The translations under genes and the position numbers were made by a program. This document shows positions 34,801-47,500 of a DNA stretch of 64,000 bases, in pieces. The notes under the pieces are model-generated. The model ran no database searches and was not told the DNA's origin. It saw nothing but the letters and a program-made list of their open reading frames with translations. Each line of letters begins with the position of its first letter. Position 1 is the first letter of the stretch. The stretch is from Micractinium sp. NFX-FRZ (Eukaryota; Chlorophyta; Trebouxiophyceae; Chlorellales; Chlorellaceae): contig JAPTJF010000199.1 of NCBI GenBank assembly GCA_029339195.1, positions 39,807-103,806 on the forward strand, in the 5' to 3' direction.

Positions 34801-36392
34801 GCTGCCGCTGCAGCCGTGCCCCGCTCCCTGCGTCCGCTGCCGCCCCTGGCACAGTGCGCGGCGTGGTCGGAACAGGGCTGGCTGTCGCCCGTGAGGCGGC
34901 GTCGCTTTGCTTGCGGAGCAGGGTGGGGCGGGGCAGCACCCTGGGCAGCTCCCCACGAGGGCTCAGCAGGTCGCTGCCGCTGCTGCCCATGCCACCGGCG
35001 CCGCCCATGCTGCTTGCGCTGTAGCCGCTCCTGATACTAAAGTAAGCGGTGGTGGCAGCGCTGGTGGTGCGAGCCAGCGGGTGGTGGGCGGCGCCAGCAC
35101 TGGTGGTGCGGGCTAGCACTGCAGTGCCACTGCTGGCACCGTGGCTCAGCGGGGTGCCACCAAAGCCTTGACTAGCACTCGAGTATGCAGGCGTGGCGCT
35201 CAGCGGGTGCCGGGCTACAGGCGACGTGCCGAGGGTTAGGAGCCCGGGCGGGCAGGCACTGGGCGGCAGGCTGCTGCGCTGCGCGGCCAGCGGGCTGCCC
35301 ACGGCAGCGATGCTCCAGCTGTCGTCCTCCTGCCCTGGCGCTGAGGGTGCTGAGGGAGTGCCAGCGGCTTCCGCATCTGCCGCTGCCCTGGCAGTGGCGG
35401 CTGCCAGCCCTTCTGCCTCCTCATCAGTGGTGATCAGCAGCGGCTTGAGAGCAACGCCAGGCGCCTGTCGGAGGAGGGTCAGGACAGGGCAGGGTGAGCG
35501 GAGGAGCGCGGGGTGTAAGCAACGCCTGCCAGCTGCGCCTGCTCGCACACTACATACTATAGTTAATCGCTCCGTAACATCCAGGCCTTGCACACCGCAG
35601 CAACAGCACTCCCACACCCGCCCACCCACCTCTACCTGAGCCAGCTTGCAGTCGAGGCGGTCAAGCAGCGCATCCTCTTTGCCGCCAGCTCCTGCTGTCT
35701 TTGGGACCGAGAACAGCTCGATTGCCAGCTCAGCAGCGCTCCCCTTGTGCTGCCGGCTGTCCAGGTCACTAATTCTACTGCTGCTGGGGGCGTCACCAGG
35801 CAGCAGCAGGGCGGCGCTGCCCCGGATCAGGTGACCTGACTTCTTACGGGCAGCGCTGCCCTGCTCCACCTCCTGCTGAGCGCTGGCGCCGCGCTTCTGG
35901 CCCAGCTCTGCGGGGAAGGGAAGGCAGCAGCACAGGGCAGATGGGTAGCTGAATATGCATGCAGACAAGGATCAGCCTGCAAGCAAACCCTGGGGTCCAG
36001 CGCCGCCGGTCAGGTTGCATGCCTCCAGCACACAGATGCCCCAGCTGAGCGCCCACCCTGCTGCAGGCCAGGGGCACCGAGCCTGTGCAAAGCACTGCCC
36101 AGCGCATGCGCAGCTGCATGGAAGCCTGCTGGCCCGGCCCGGCCCTACCTTTGAGGGGCAGCAGCATGAGAGGCACCACAGCTGCGGTGACCAGCCCAAA
36201 ATAGATGGCAAGGGAGTGGGGCACGCCGTAGCGCCCCACAATCCAGCCGCTCAGCGGCGCCATGGCTGCAGCAGACGGCAGGCCGGGGAGGGGGCGTCGG
36301 GAATGGGCAGCCAAGACGGGGCCAGCAGGGTGCTACAAGAGCCAGAGAGCAAAGCGTCTGCCTTTGGTTCTTCCCGGGCCAGCAGCTTCCAA

Positions 36393-36427
<35 letters not shown>

Positions 36428-37275
36428 ACGCACCTCTGCGCCACCCCCACCCCATCCAGCACCCAGGTAGCCCTCGTGCACCACCCATGCCCGCTCACCT
36501 CCCCAGCCCACCGAGGCCAGCACCCTCGTGCGCCCGTAGCCCGCCTCATCGGTGGCGGCGGCGATGGCGGCGTCGGTGATGATCATGAAAGGTGAATAGC
36601 TGGCCTCGCTTGCCAGGACAAGCAGCAGGTGCGCCACAAAGCTGGTAAGCAGGGCCATGGAGGAGCGGGCTGCCAGGGAGACGATGTAGGCAGCGACGGT
36701 TACGCTGAAGTGCCAGCGGCGGGAGTCCGCCACGCCCACCAGCAGCTGGCCTGGCAGCGGGGCAGTGGGGCACGAGGTGAGCGTCTGGCAGAGCTGCCTG
36801 GCGTGGTGGGCACACTTCCTTCCCAGTACTGCCTTCCAGCCTGCTTGCCGTGCAAGCACGCACAAGACCCACCACCGGCAGGCTCAGCAGCCCTTGTTCA
36901 TAACCCCACTATTGCGGCCAGCACCCAAGAGCCTCCCCCGACCGGCCGGCACCCACCCACCGCTGAGGGAACAAATCCAGGGGCGAACGCAGGACAGCAC
37001 CCCGATCTGCGAGCCTGTCAGCCCGCTGTCGTGCCACAGAATAGCCAACCAAGGCAAAGCGAACACAAGGCCGGCATGATCTGCAAGGGGCAGCGGGTGG
37101 GCAGCGGCTGCGGTGGGCGGCGGGCACGCCAATGGTGGGCGGCGGGTGCAGTGGAGCAGTAGCACGGCAGCCATCGCGGTGTGATCAAGCCCCGACTTCC
37201 CCAAACCCACGTACATAAGAAATAGTATATGTCCGCGGCGTAGCGCCGAGCCCATTGAAGAACAGCACGAGGCAT
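31867..37275 (-). CDS. MFS transporter, MFSD6/LacY-like type, tandem copy B
   Basis: This is the paralogue of the gene at 25893-30863, in the same orientation, with nearly all intron positions and phases kept. It starts MPRAVLQWARRYAADIYYFL at 37275 and ends ERAARAAAAELAI at 31867. Conserved blocks include DSGLTGSQIGVLSCVRPW, ITDAAIAAATDEAGYGRTR, WIVGRYGVPHSLAIYFGL, ELGQKRGASAQQEVEQGS, FFATTFLMGIGFGVLGY and YGVGTVHAKSIAP. The long central loop is again Ser/Ala-rich with RTTSA repeats but is much more diverged than the membrane part. Copy B has an extra 238-nt intron (33423-33660) splitting the Leu codon of NLYLKESG, absent from copy A. The corresponding copy A GC-AG intron is GT-AG here (donor at 36960). 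The copies probably arose by local tandem duplication and may differ in substrate or expression. Confidence 0.85.
33423..33660 (-). other. Intron present only in MFS copy B
   Basis: The donor GTGAGT follows TAC CT and the acceptor CCAG precedes C AAG GAG, so the codon CTC is split after its second base. In copy A the same codons are contiguous at 27171-27195. Confidence 0.9.
34321..34390. repeat. Short tandem repeat of a GACAGATCAGGGG-type unit
   Basis: Four related units lie in an MFS copy B intron. Non-coding. Confidence 0.75.
36396..36427. repeat. CAGG microsatellite in MFS copy B intron
   Basis: About eight CAGG units in a row. A similar run lies at 44472-44501 in the NUP160 gene. Confidence 0.9.
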
Positions 37276-37712
37276 CTTGGCAGTGCCGGTCCCCCTGGAG
37301 GCTGGGGTGACAAGCGATGTGACCGGCAGGTATGCGACGAGCTCGGAGAGGGCTAGGGCTGTGCGGGCCGCTCAAGAATGCCAATGCGCCAGGCTGGGCT
37401 CGCTCACTGCTGGGGGCCTGGGAGCAGGCTCACAACTTTCGGACGAGCACAGCAACTCAGGCGAAGAGGGAAGCGCACAGGCGGCATCTAGTGCGAGGAA
37501 CTTCCACCTGTGGTGACCAGGAACGGCGCGCAAAGGCGGGAGCGGGGTGGGCACCTTGCGTCGCCCCTGTGATCATGTGATTACGCATCTCTGCACCAGG
37601 GCAGCAGAGCCCCCTGCTTCTTCTTCCCCTTCCAATCCCCTGCCAATCAACCAGTTACATGCCATGTCATGGTTTTGCTTCAGCCACACCAATGCTGAAT
37701 AGCATCAAGCGC
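37276..37712. other. Intergenic: MFS copy B promoter and NUP160 3' UTR
   Basis: No gene seen. A minus-strand TGTAA at 37655-37659 is 54 nt past the NUP160 stop and is a good candidate polyadenylation signal. Confidence 0.5.
37655..37659 (-). other. Candidate polyadenylation signal (TGTAA) of NUP160
   Basis: TGTAA on the minus strand, 54 nt downstream of the stop. Confidence 0.5.
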
Positions 37713-40700
37713 TCAGTGCGCAAACAGGCCCTGTATGACGGGCGTCTGCTGCTTGGCGGCACCCCGCACGCGCTGCAGCAGCTCCGCCACCTGCTGCTTC
37801 TCCGCCGCCAGCCCCGGCTGGCCTGCCAGCTCAGCCACTAGCTCTTCCAGCAGGGCCTGCGGGAAGCAGACCTGCGAAGTGCGTGCCATGCCCACGCTGG
37901 GCACGCTGAGCAGCGCCGCTTGCAGGTGCTGCGCTGCCAGGGTGGCGGCGTCCGCCAGCCGCCCGTGCCGCATGAGGGCGCGCAGCGCGCCCGCCAGGTC
38001 AGCGCTGCCGGGGGTGGCGCTGGGGGCAGTGCCGCTGGTGGGCGGCGCGGGCTGCGGCAGCGGCGGAGCAGTGGGGTGGGCCGGGGGAGTGGGCGGGAGA
38101 CGCAGGAGGGGAGGGTTGAGGAATCACGAGTCCAAGCTGAAGCACGCAAGTTGCAGGCAGCGGCCACTAAAATCAAAGCACACCACCCAAGTGCTGTCCT
38201 GTAGTGACTCCCGCAATGCGGCCTCACAGCAGGTGCCCGCCTGGCTTGCCGCTGCCTGCCTGCACAGTCCCCCAACCCAGAGCACAACACCGCACCAGCC
38301 AGGCCCCCTGGCCCTGCCTCATCTCCCCCACCCCGTTCACCCGCAGTGCCGCCATCAGCCAGGGGGGCAGCATGAAGGCGGGCTGTGTGCGCAGGATGGA
38401 CTCCAGGATGACGAGGCGCAGGCGGAAGCGGTGCGCGCCGCCCTCGTGCCTGCCGTGGGGGCCGGAGAGCGGTGGGACGCAGAGAGGACAGTTACGAGGG
38501 GGGATAGGTGGGCGAGGCTGCCGTTGAGGCGGCGGCAGACGGGTGGCCAGTAAGCAAGTGTACACCAGCTGTCCTCGCGGCAAGGTCGCCACACAGTTGA
38601 TCAAGCTGCAGCTGCAGGAAGCCTCAGTGTCCCACGGCCAGCATGCGCACCTCGCTAGCCAACTCTTCAGGCGGCGCCAGTCTGCCACCGCGGACCCCTC
38701 GGGCCCAGCTGTTGCAGCCGAGAAGAAGTGGTCTGCTGCTGTGCCTGCTGCGCCTGCCGAGCCACCCTCCTCGGTGTCCATCTCCTCATCGCCGCCAGCG
38801 CGCGCCAGCATGGCACCAGCTGAGCTGGCACCCATGCCGGCTCCTGCCGCCCGGCTGCCAGCTGGCGCCGCCATCTGCTGCTTCACACAGGCCTCTGCCA
38901 GCGAGGCAAATGCCCGCTCCAGCGCCCGTGACAGCTGTGTGCCAACAAAGGCGGCCTCCGCAAGCTGCAGCGCATCATCGTGCAGGGCTGCAGAGGGGGG
39001 TTGCGGGAGAGGAGGTGCGTGGGTAAGTCTGCGGTGCGAGCACTCCTGCATACCTTGTCCCCATCCAGGATAGCTCCTGGGGTGGGCACGAAGGAAGCAT
39101 TATTTGGTTCAGCGGGAGGACCCCTGGGGTGGGCAGGAGGTCCTGCTTGATCAAGCCCGTCATCAAAACTGACAGGCAGCCACCCACCCCAGCACTCACC
39201 CAGACGCAGCAGCTGGGCACAACCGTCTTCGGCACTGCCTCCCACCCTCTTATACAGTCTACCACACCCGCTGCCTGATCAAGCTATCAAACCTGGCAGA
39301 CCAGCCACGCATGCCTAACACTCACCCAGGGCCAGCAATTGGGCAAACACGTCCTCCGCATCACCTCCCCGCAGCTCCCCGCCGCCGCCCGTGAGCATGG
39401 CGTGCCCCTGCTCGCCGCCCGGCATGGCTGCCGCCAGAGCCGCGTGCCCCCGCACAATCGCATACTCCCGCTGCAGGGCCGCCAGGGTCAGCACTGGAGG
39501 CTCCTCCAGCCCGTCTCCGCCGCCTGCTGCAGCGCCGGCGCCGTCCTCCGGGGGTGCCGGGTCCTCCACCCACGCGTGCTGCCGCTCCACGAGGCTACAC
39601 ACACACACACACACACATGGGAGGGGAGGAGAGGGGAAGCAGGGAGGTGAGGGAGGCAAGGAGGAGGAGGGGGGTTGGGGGGTGGGGTTTGACACTGGAC
39701 AGCCTAACAGCTCGCCGGCGCAGCCTTTGGGCAGCTCGGAATTGCACTTGGAATTGCACTTGGAATTGCACTTGGAATTGCACTTGGAATTGCACTCGAA
39801 ATTGCACAGTGCCCCAGCCTCTCCACTACCTGTGCCTGCTGCCGCCCTGACATGCACCCCCCACACCTGAGGCAGCTGACAGCGGTGGCCAGTGCCCGCT
39901 CAGCTTCCGCCAGCTGGGGCGGCTCGTCGGGGCACTCTGCCACCAGGCGGCGAGCGTACGCCAGCATGGCGGCGGCAGCTGCCTGGTAGTTGCTGCGGCA
40001 GATGTGGAAGTCGGCCAGGACCTGCACAGAAGAAGGGGAGGGGTGCGTGACAAGGGTGACGGCGGCACATGTGTGTGGGGAGCAGCTGGGGAGCAAGGGG
40101 GCGGCAGAGGGCGGGTGGGGTGCGGACCACGTTGCGGCACCCTCCACCCCTACCGCACTCGGCCCCGGCACCCCCGCCTTGCCTTGTAGGGCTGCGGCGC
40201 CGCTCTCAGGTCCAGCTGTGCGGCCCGGCGCTCCAGTGTGGCCACCACCTCTTCCAACAGAGGCACCCACGTCTGACGGCCGCCCCGCACCAGCTGCAGC
40301 ACCAGAGCAGGCGTGCGGACAGGGCGACAGGAGGAGGTGAGAGGTACAGGATGTTGGTACACGGGCAGCGGTGTGCAGAGGTGATCAAAAAGCTGCAAAA
40401 CTCACGGCGTGTTTCCAACATGCGTGGCGCGCCCTTGCAGCTCCGCATCCGCACCAACCATCTACCGGCACGCCATCGTGGCCAATAGCTCTGCTTGACC
40501 CACAATAAGATTCTGAGCCAAGGGCCGGCGGCAAAGGAGCTCCTCTCCCCTACTACCGCCACCCCCCGCCCCCAGCAGCAGCAACAATACACCCCGCCAG
40601 CAGCAGCAGCCATCCATCTACCCACCAGCAGATTCTGGGCAAAGGGCAGGCGGCAGAGCAGCTCCACGCCACGCGGCGCGGCGCACAGCCCCGCCACCAG

Positions 40701-43700
40701 CCGGTGCAGGCAGTCAAGCTGAACCTCCGCCACCTCGCACGACAGCAGCGCCACATAGGCCTCCTGCGGGCATGAAGGGGCATCACGAAAGAAAGAAAGG
40801 TACAGTTTCAGTCAAGGGGTTCGCTCAGCTGTGCCTCCGCCACCTTGCACGGCAGCAACGCCACATAGGCCTCCTGCGGGCATCAAGAAATAATGAATGA
40901 GAGGCAGGGTCGCTTCCATTTCACTTAAAGGGCCCCTCAGCTGCACGTCTGCCAGCTCACAGGTACATAACGTACATGAGGCGATGCCCCACAGTGCTTG
41001 CTGTCCCAGGCGTTTTGCGGCCGCCAGCTAGGGGGCATGCACTCCCCAAGACTTGCCCTGTCTCCGCTCGCCGATGAGCCGCCATGCTGTTTCTTGATGC
41101 GTGCACCCACACATGAGCCAGCCGGGCAGGCAGGCGGGCACCCAGGCACTGCCAACCCCACCTCGTATCGCCCCCCCTCCATCATGCAGGCAAAAACGTT
41201 GGACCACAGCCGCCCCTGCGCCTGAGCGCGCACCGCCAGCTGGTCGCTGTGCGGCATGGCGGATGCCACCTGGCAGGGGGGCGGGAGGAAGCGCAGCATG
41301 ACGGCATGATGTGAGCCAAGGAACACGAGGGGAGGTGAGGGTGCTCTCAGGAGCAGGGAGGAGGCGCCACGCACGCCACAGCCCCCACTCCCGCTAGCCT
41401 AGCATGCCCGTATCCCAACACGGCTGAGAGGGAGTGCGCTTCGGCGAGCGAGAGGGAGTGCACCACACCACTGCCGCACCTGGCGTGCGGCGGCGAGCGC
41501 GCAGCGTGCGGCGGCGCTGTACCGCCCCATGCGCTCGTACATCGTGGCCAGCGCCTCATAGTACTGCAGCTCAGCGGCCTGCACACATCAGGATGATGAT
41601 AAGTAGACATGTCAGGAAACGAGCCTGCCGCCCTTCTGCCGGCGCCTCGGTTGCCTGGCCCATGCCAGCTGGCGGCGCTGTGCAGCAGAGCGGCACAACA
41701 GCTGCACCCAACGCTCTAACACCCACCTTGCAGCCCCTCTCCCAGTGCCTCGTGCGCCTAAGAGGTCTGCCAGCATCCGCCTCACCACACAACACCCTTC
41801 CAGCCCATGCACCCCACCCCACCCTCCAACTCGTCCCACACATCCCACCCATGCCCAGCAGCACACCCTGCAACCACTGCTCCCACCCACCTGCAGCCCC
41901 TCCGCCAGCGGCTCCGTTGCCTGCGACATGTCAGAAAGCATCTGCCTCACGCAGCGCCCCACCGCCTCCGCCTGTCCCGCCGCCGCGCCCGCTGTGCCCG
42001 CCGCGCCCGCGTTGCCAAACACGGCCGCCACACGGAAGAAGAGGGCGCAGCTTTCCTCCTCAAGCAGGCGCTGCTCCTCCTGGGCCGTGGCAAGCCCAAT
42101 CTGGCGTGCCTTGCTGCAGGCCTGCAGAACAGGGAAACCGAAGAGGGGCCAGGGGGTGTTGGTGATGTTGGTGTGCGTGCGACAGAAGAGTGGTTTGGTT
42201 CTCTGAACATGTGGCCAGCCCAAAACGGGTGGGGATTGTTGCAGGCCTGCAGCAGCGGCGAGCATGCAGCGGCAGCAGCAGTGCGGGGGGGCTTGGGAGC
42301 GGGGCATGCTTGTGCACATGGGGCTGTGGTCTATCAGATCAGCACCAGTGCTGCTGTTGTCACAGCACCCAGCTGCCATCAGCGGCACCCTCACTCCAGA
42401 CACAACCCCACTCCCTGCCTAAACCCAACACACCCGGAAGAAGAGGAGGCACATGTCTTGGTTCCCCTCGGGCAGCAGGCGCTGCAGCGCCGCCAGCTGG
42501 GCGGTGTGCCGCCCCTGAAAGAGCGCTGCACACAGGGCGACTGCCTGTTCGACCGGCGCCTGGGGCGGGCGCTGCTCTGCTGGGTGTATGCGCCGCGTGG
42601 CGGCGTCGTGCAGCGGGGAGGGCAGCAGGCACAGGGTGTGCTGGGAGAAGAGCAGGCACACGCGCTGCAGGTCGGGCAGGTCACGCACCACTGCGGGGAG
42701 GGGGAGGGAGGTGTGTGTGTGTGTGTGTGTAAGAGGGGGGGAAGAGGTCAGAAAGACGGGAGAGGGTGGTGGGATTGGATGAAAGGATGAGCGAGGCTGT
42801 AAGGAGGGAGAATGCGGGAGGTGCAGCAGGTGAGGCAGCGTGGGAAGCAGGGAGGATGGGATTTGCGGCGACTTTCACACAACCTGGCCCGTGCAGACCA
42901 CCCCCCATCCGCAGCCCTCAAGCCAGCCTACGGCCCGATAGGGTTTCGGGTAGGTAGGCTTTAGGCTTTAGGGTTTAGGGTTCCTCACCGTGTACATGCT
43001 TGGAGGCAGAGGCTGCTGCCAGCAGCAGGCCGCTCACGTAGGTGTCTTGCGCCTGGGAGAGGCGGGCACGCTTGGCGGCTGCGGGGCCTTGGGGGCACAG
43101 GGCGCCAGGGGGGGAACCGGAGAACGGCGTCGGTTGGGATGCAGCGCAGCAAGCTGGGCAGCAAAAGAGGGTCGGTTGACCTTGACAGCACTTGCTGGCA
43201 ATTTAGCACCGACTGCTGCACTCCCCCAGACAAGTGCAACCCAACGACAGGGGGTTGGGGAAGCCGGCAGGCAATGCAGCCCAGAGCACCAATCAGCCGC
43301 ATTCTCACAGGTCAGGCTGGCCTTCCTCCCTCCTCTGTTGGAATTGGAAGGCCCTCCCGCTCGCCAGCCCTGCCCTGCTCTGCCCACCCACCCCTCTCAC
43401 CAATGCGCCCTGCCCTGCCCTGCCGTGCTCAACCCTGCACGCACCACCCACCTGCCGAGGGCCCGTCTCCAATGCGCAGCGACAGCACAAGTTGGGAGGG
43501 GTCCAGTGCCGCCTCCCCGCCTGCCCCCTCGGCGGCGCCCTCAGGAACGGGAGTGACCGCCGCCCAATATGCAGTGGCCGCCGCGTGCAGCAGCTCGAGC
43601 ACGCGTGGCAGCAGCACGCTTTCCAGCTGCTGGGCATCTTCAGCAGAGAGAGACCAGTTGGCCAGGGTGTGGCACGACAGGACGTACTGCAGCAGCAGAG

Positions 43701-44471
43701 CCAGCTGCAGCAGCACCTGCAGCTGCGACCAGGCGACCTGCGGGGCAGCAGGGGGCGGGGAGGGAGGCATGGACAGGGGCGGGCGTGAGGGCCTGGTGAG
43801 GCTGCGGCAGGGGCAGCTGCCGGCGTGCGCAGTGAGTGGTGCGTGGCGCGGCCGGCTTGTGGCCCGAACCAAGCCCGCACACGCAGGCAAGAAAGGGTGA
43901 AAGGGTGTGCGTGACCCTCATGCACAGCAGCAGAGCAGGCATCGGATGCCTGGACTCTGCCTCAGTCATGCACAGCAGCCGGGCAGGCACACGTTGGCAA
44001 CCAGCAGCATGAGAGTAGTGTGCACGATCACGCATGCCATGTCACACACCGCCCAGATGAGGCAGGGGACGCACCTGTGGCAGCGTGGCGAGCACGGCAG
44101 TGCGGATGGGCTTGGTCAGGGCGGACAGCGGCGACCGGATGCGGCTGGCATCCACAAAATCCGTCCCCAGAACCTTGATGGCAGCTGCGACCGCAGTGGC
44201 AAAACTGCCGCTGTTGAACAGCCGTGCCAGCTGCAGAGGCAGCTTGCGGCAGGTGGCACGCCACTGTGCGTGCGCACCGGCCGAGGAGCCGGCGCCGCCG
44301 CCGCCTCCGCCCATGCCGGCTGCGCCAGGGAAGCCGAGCCGGCTGGCGCCGCTGGTGCCGGCTGCTGCCGGGGGCGGCGCCGTGGCTCCCCCTGCCAGGC
44401 TGCGCACGAGGGCGGGGAGGAGTGTGGCCGACAGGTCGCGCCCCTCTCGCAGGCAGGCCCACACCAGCCTG

Positions 44472-44502
<31 letters not shown>

Positions 44503-47500
44503 TGAGGCTGATAGCAGTTGGGCAGGGGGGCAGGTGGCAGGTGGGCAGGGCCGGCCAGGCTAGTAACAAGGTGGGGAGGGAGCTGCTGTGGGCTTCTGCC
44601 AGATCTCGGGCTCTCCCCCCCGCGACAGGGCAAAGTGTGCAAGCCGTGCACGCCCCCACGCGCGCAGCAGACTGTCTGCCACAACCACACTCCCCGTCTC
44701 TAAATGGTGCCCTCCTGGCCATCCTTGCAAGCCAATTGGCCAGCTGGCCGCCGGCCGCTGCCCAAAAGCACCGCCTCAGCCGCCCGCAAGCACCAACCCT
44801 CATCACCCCCTCTCACCAACCAGCCCGTCGCACTCCCTCCTCTCCCACCCTAAACAGCACCCCGGGCAGCACACAGCCGGAAGGGTAACCCACCTGGCTA
44901 TCTGGCCACCGCCTGCCGCATGAAACACCACCTCGGCAGCCTCCAGCATCATCCCCGCCTGCTGCGCCTCGTCAGCGTCCGCCTGCTGCCACTCGCTGGG
45001 CATGGCGTCACGCAGCGCCAGCTCGGGGGCGGCTGCCGGGCGCAGGGCTGTGACCAGCCCGCCACGGCGTGCCAGCATCAGCAGGGAAGTGGAGTCCCCC
45101 TGAGGCGGCAGCTGCAGCAGCGCCAGAGGCAGGTGGGCCTCTTGCCAGGCTGCGGCGTAAGCTGACAGCAGGGCCGTCCACTTTGCCAGGACCGCTGCTG
45201 CCGGGCTGGCTGCGGCGGCGCCGCCAGTCGCCGCGGCCGCCGGTGTGGCGGCAACCCAGCGGGGCAGCTGCTGCTTGAGTTCCGCCAGGTCAGCACCCTG
45301 TACCGCCTCGCGCGGTACGCCGCTGCCCAAGGCAGCCAACGCTGCGGCCAGCGCCGGGCGTGAGAGCCGCCCGGGCGCCACGACTGCGTCGGCGAATGCA
45401 GCACCCAGGGCTGCGGGGGTCAGCGCAGCTTCCCCTCCCGCCAGCTGGCTCTCCACTGCACGCCACACCTCCTGCTCCACTGCCAAAGCGCTGCCGCCCG
45501 TGTGGCAACGCTCCAGAAGCTGCCCCTCCAAAAGCTGCACCTCGGCTGCAGGCGGGCGGGGTAAGGCGCGGGGGCGGGGGCGTGCGGGGCAGGGCAGTTC
45601 AGAGCAGAGCACATAGGCCTAAGGAAGCGCCCACTCCTGGCGGGGACGGAAAGCGCAGACCCGCCCCACCTCACGCGTCCCCAGCGCTTCAAGCACGTTT
45701 GAGCACAAGGAGGCCTGTTGGCGCAGCCACGGCAATGTGCTTTATTACCGCGCATCCCTCGCCAAGCTTGCCGCCAACTGGCGCCGCCCCCAGTGCACTC
45801 CGCCACCGTTCTTCCCCCCCTGGGGCCCTGCTGCTGCCCACCTGGCTGCACGGGGCCGTCTGCAAAGGACACCGGCACGCAGTGCACGTGGCGCGCCCCC
45901 TGGGCGTCGTCGTACAGCAGCCAGGCCCCGATGGTGTGGAGGGCCACATTCTCGAGCGCCAAATCCAGCAGGCGGTGCACAATGCCCTGCATGCGCGGGC
46001 CCAGCTCGATCAGGACCTGCAGGCAAGCGGGAAGATGAAAGGTTGAGACAGTTGAAGCAGCTTTTTAAATAGAAGCAACTGTCTTTAATATCGCAGGTGT
46101 ACCAAGGGGCCTGCAGGCAAACGGAGAGGGGAGAGGTTGGCAGGTGGCGGTGGGTGATCGGGTGGGCAGGCAGGTGTGCGGGCGGGCAGGCTGGCGGAGA
46201 GCAGAGGAGCGTTGGATCAAGTGGGCTGCCCCCTGCCCCTTTGCCTCTTTGTGGGCCCACCTTGTAGGTCCCCTCCCCTCGGTGCTCCAAAAGTATTTCG
46301 TAAGACACCAGCATGCCCGGCTTGCCCGCTGCCGCCGCTGCCGGCCCCTCTGCCGCGCTGCCGCCAGCGTTGGCAGCTGGCTCAAAGTAGACGAGCAGGA
46401 TGGAGGTGGATGCATCCAGGGGCTCGGCTGCAGGCAGAAGGTGCACAGCAGCAGGGGGGTGAGAAGGGGTCACGGTATAAGAGCAGGATGGAAGTGGAGA
46501 CATCCAAAGGCTTGGTGCAAGCAGGGCGGGCAGGGCGGGCAAAGCAGCACGGGGTGAGGAGGGGTCAACAGTTCACGAGCAGGACGGAGGCCAGCAGCAC
46601 AGCGCGCACAGCAGCTTGGGGAAGCGGGGTGAGGTAAAAGGTAGAGATGAAGTGGAGGGAATACGAAGGCTCGGCTGCTGGACGTGCACTCGCAGCAGGG
46701 GGATGCGACCAACTGGCGTGTGCGCTTGGGGCCAGCATACGTCATGCGGCGCCACAGCACGATGCCGGCAGCATTGGCGGCACTAGCACAGCGGTGGCAG
46801 CTGCAATTAGTCCAGTTGGAAAGCTGCCCGTTGCGCCACACCCTTTGTACCCCCTCACCTGTCAGCCGCGCCAGCGTGGGCAACCAGGCCCCCTGCATGC
46901 CCGTCGTCAGCAAGTCAGCGCTGTGCACGAGCCTGCATGCACAGAAAGGGAGGCGGCGCAGTGGCAGGGCAGACGGCCAGGCGTGGCAGGTGACGCTGTG
47001 AGCGAGGCAGGCAGGGGGGTGAAGCCATGCATGCAGCAGGCAGGCTGAAGGCCTGACTGCTGGCGCACCCGGCAATGCACGCTCCTACACATGCGCTCTT
47101 GATGCCACAACCAGGCGTGCCAAACCTCGCCCAGCTGCCACTGCCGCCGCCGCCGCACTTGCTCACGCTGCCAGCTGTCCCCTCCGGGTGCTGTGCTGAG
47201 CATGTCCCGGGGCACATGCCAGCTGGCACCCCCTAAGCATGGCACACATCAGCCAGGTGGCAGCAGCCTCGAGCCCCAAAATCAGCCCCACCCCACAGGC
47301 GCAGCTGGACAGCCTCCCTCAAGTGGTGCATCGCTACACAACAGGCGCTGCTTGCCGGCCTCCATACAGCCCTAGGCCCGCCCATCAGGCGCCACCCCTG
47401 CTACCACCGCTGCCGCACCTGCGGGTGGGCACGTCCCACAGGCGCAGCTGCCCTCCCTCGTGGATGGCACATAGCAGGCGCTGGTCCATGCAGCGCAGCT

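Noticed and set aside
39738..39808. Regular 12-bp repeats as a possible protein repeat or CRISPR
   Set aside because: They lie in an intron, units are too short and spacerless, and translation of the frame does not continue flanking exons.
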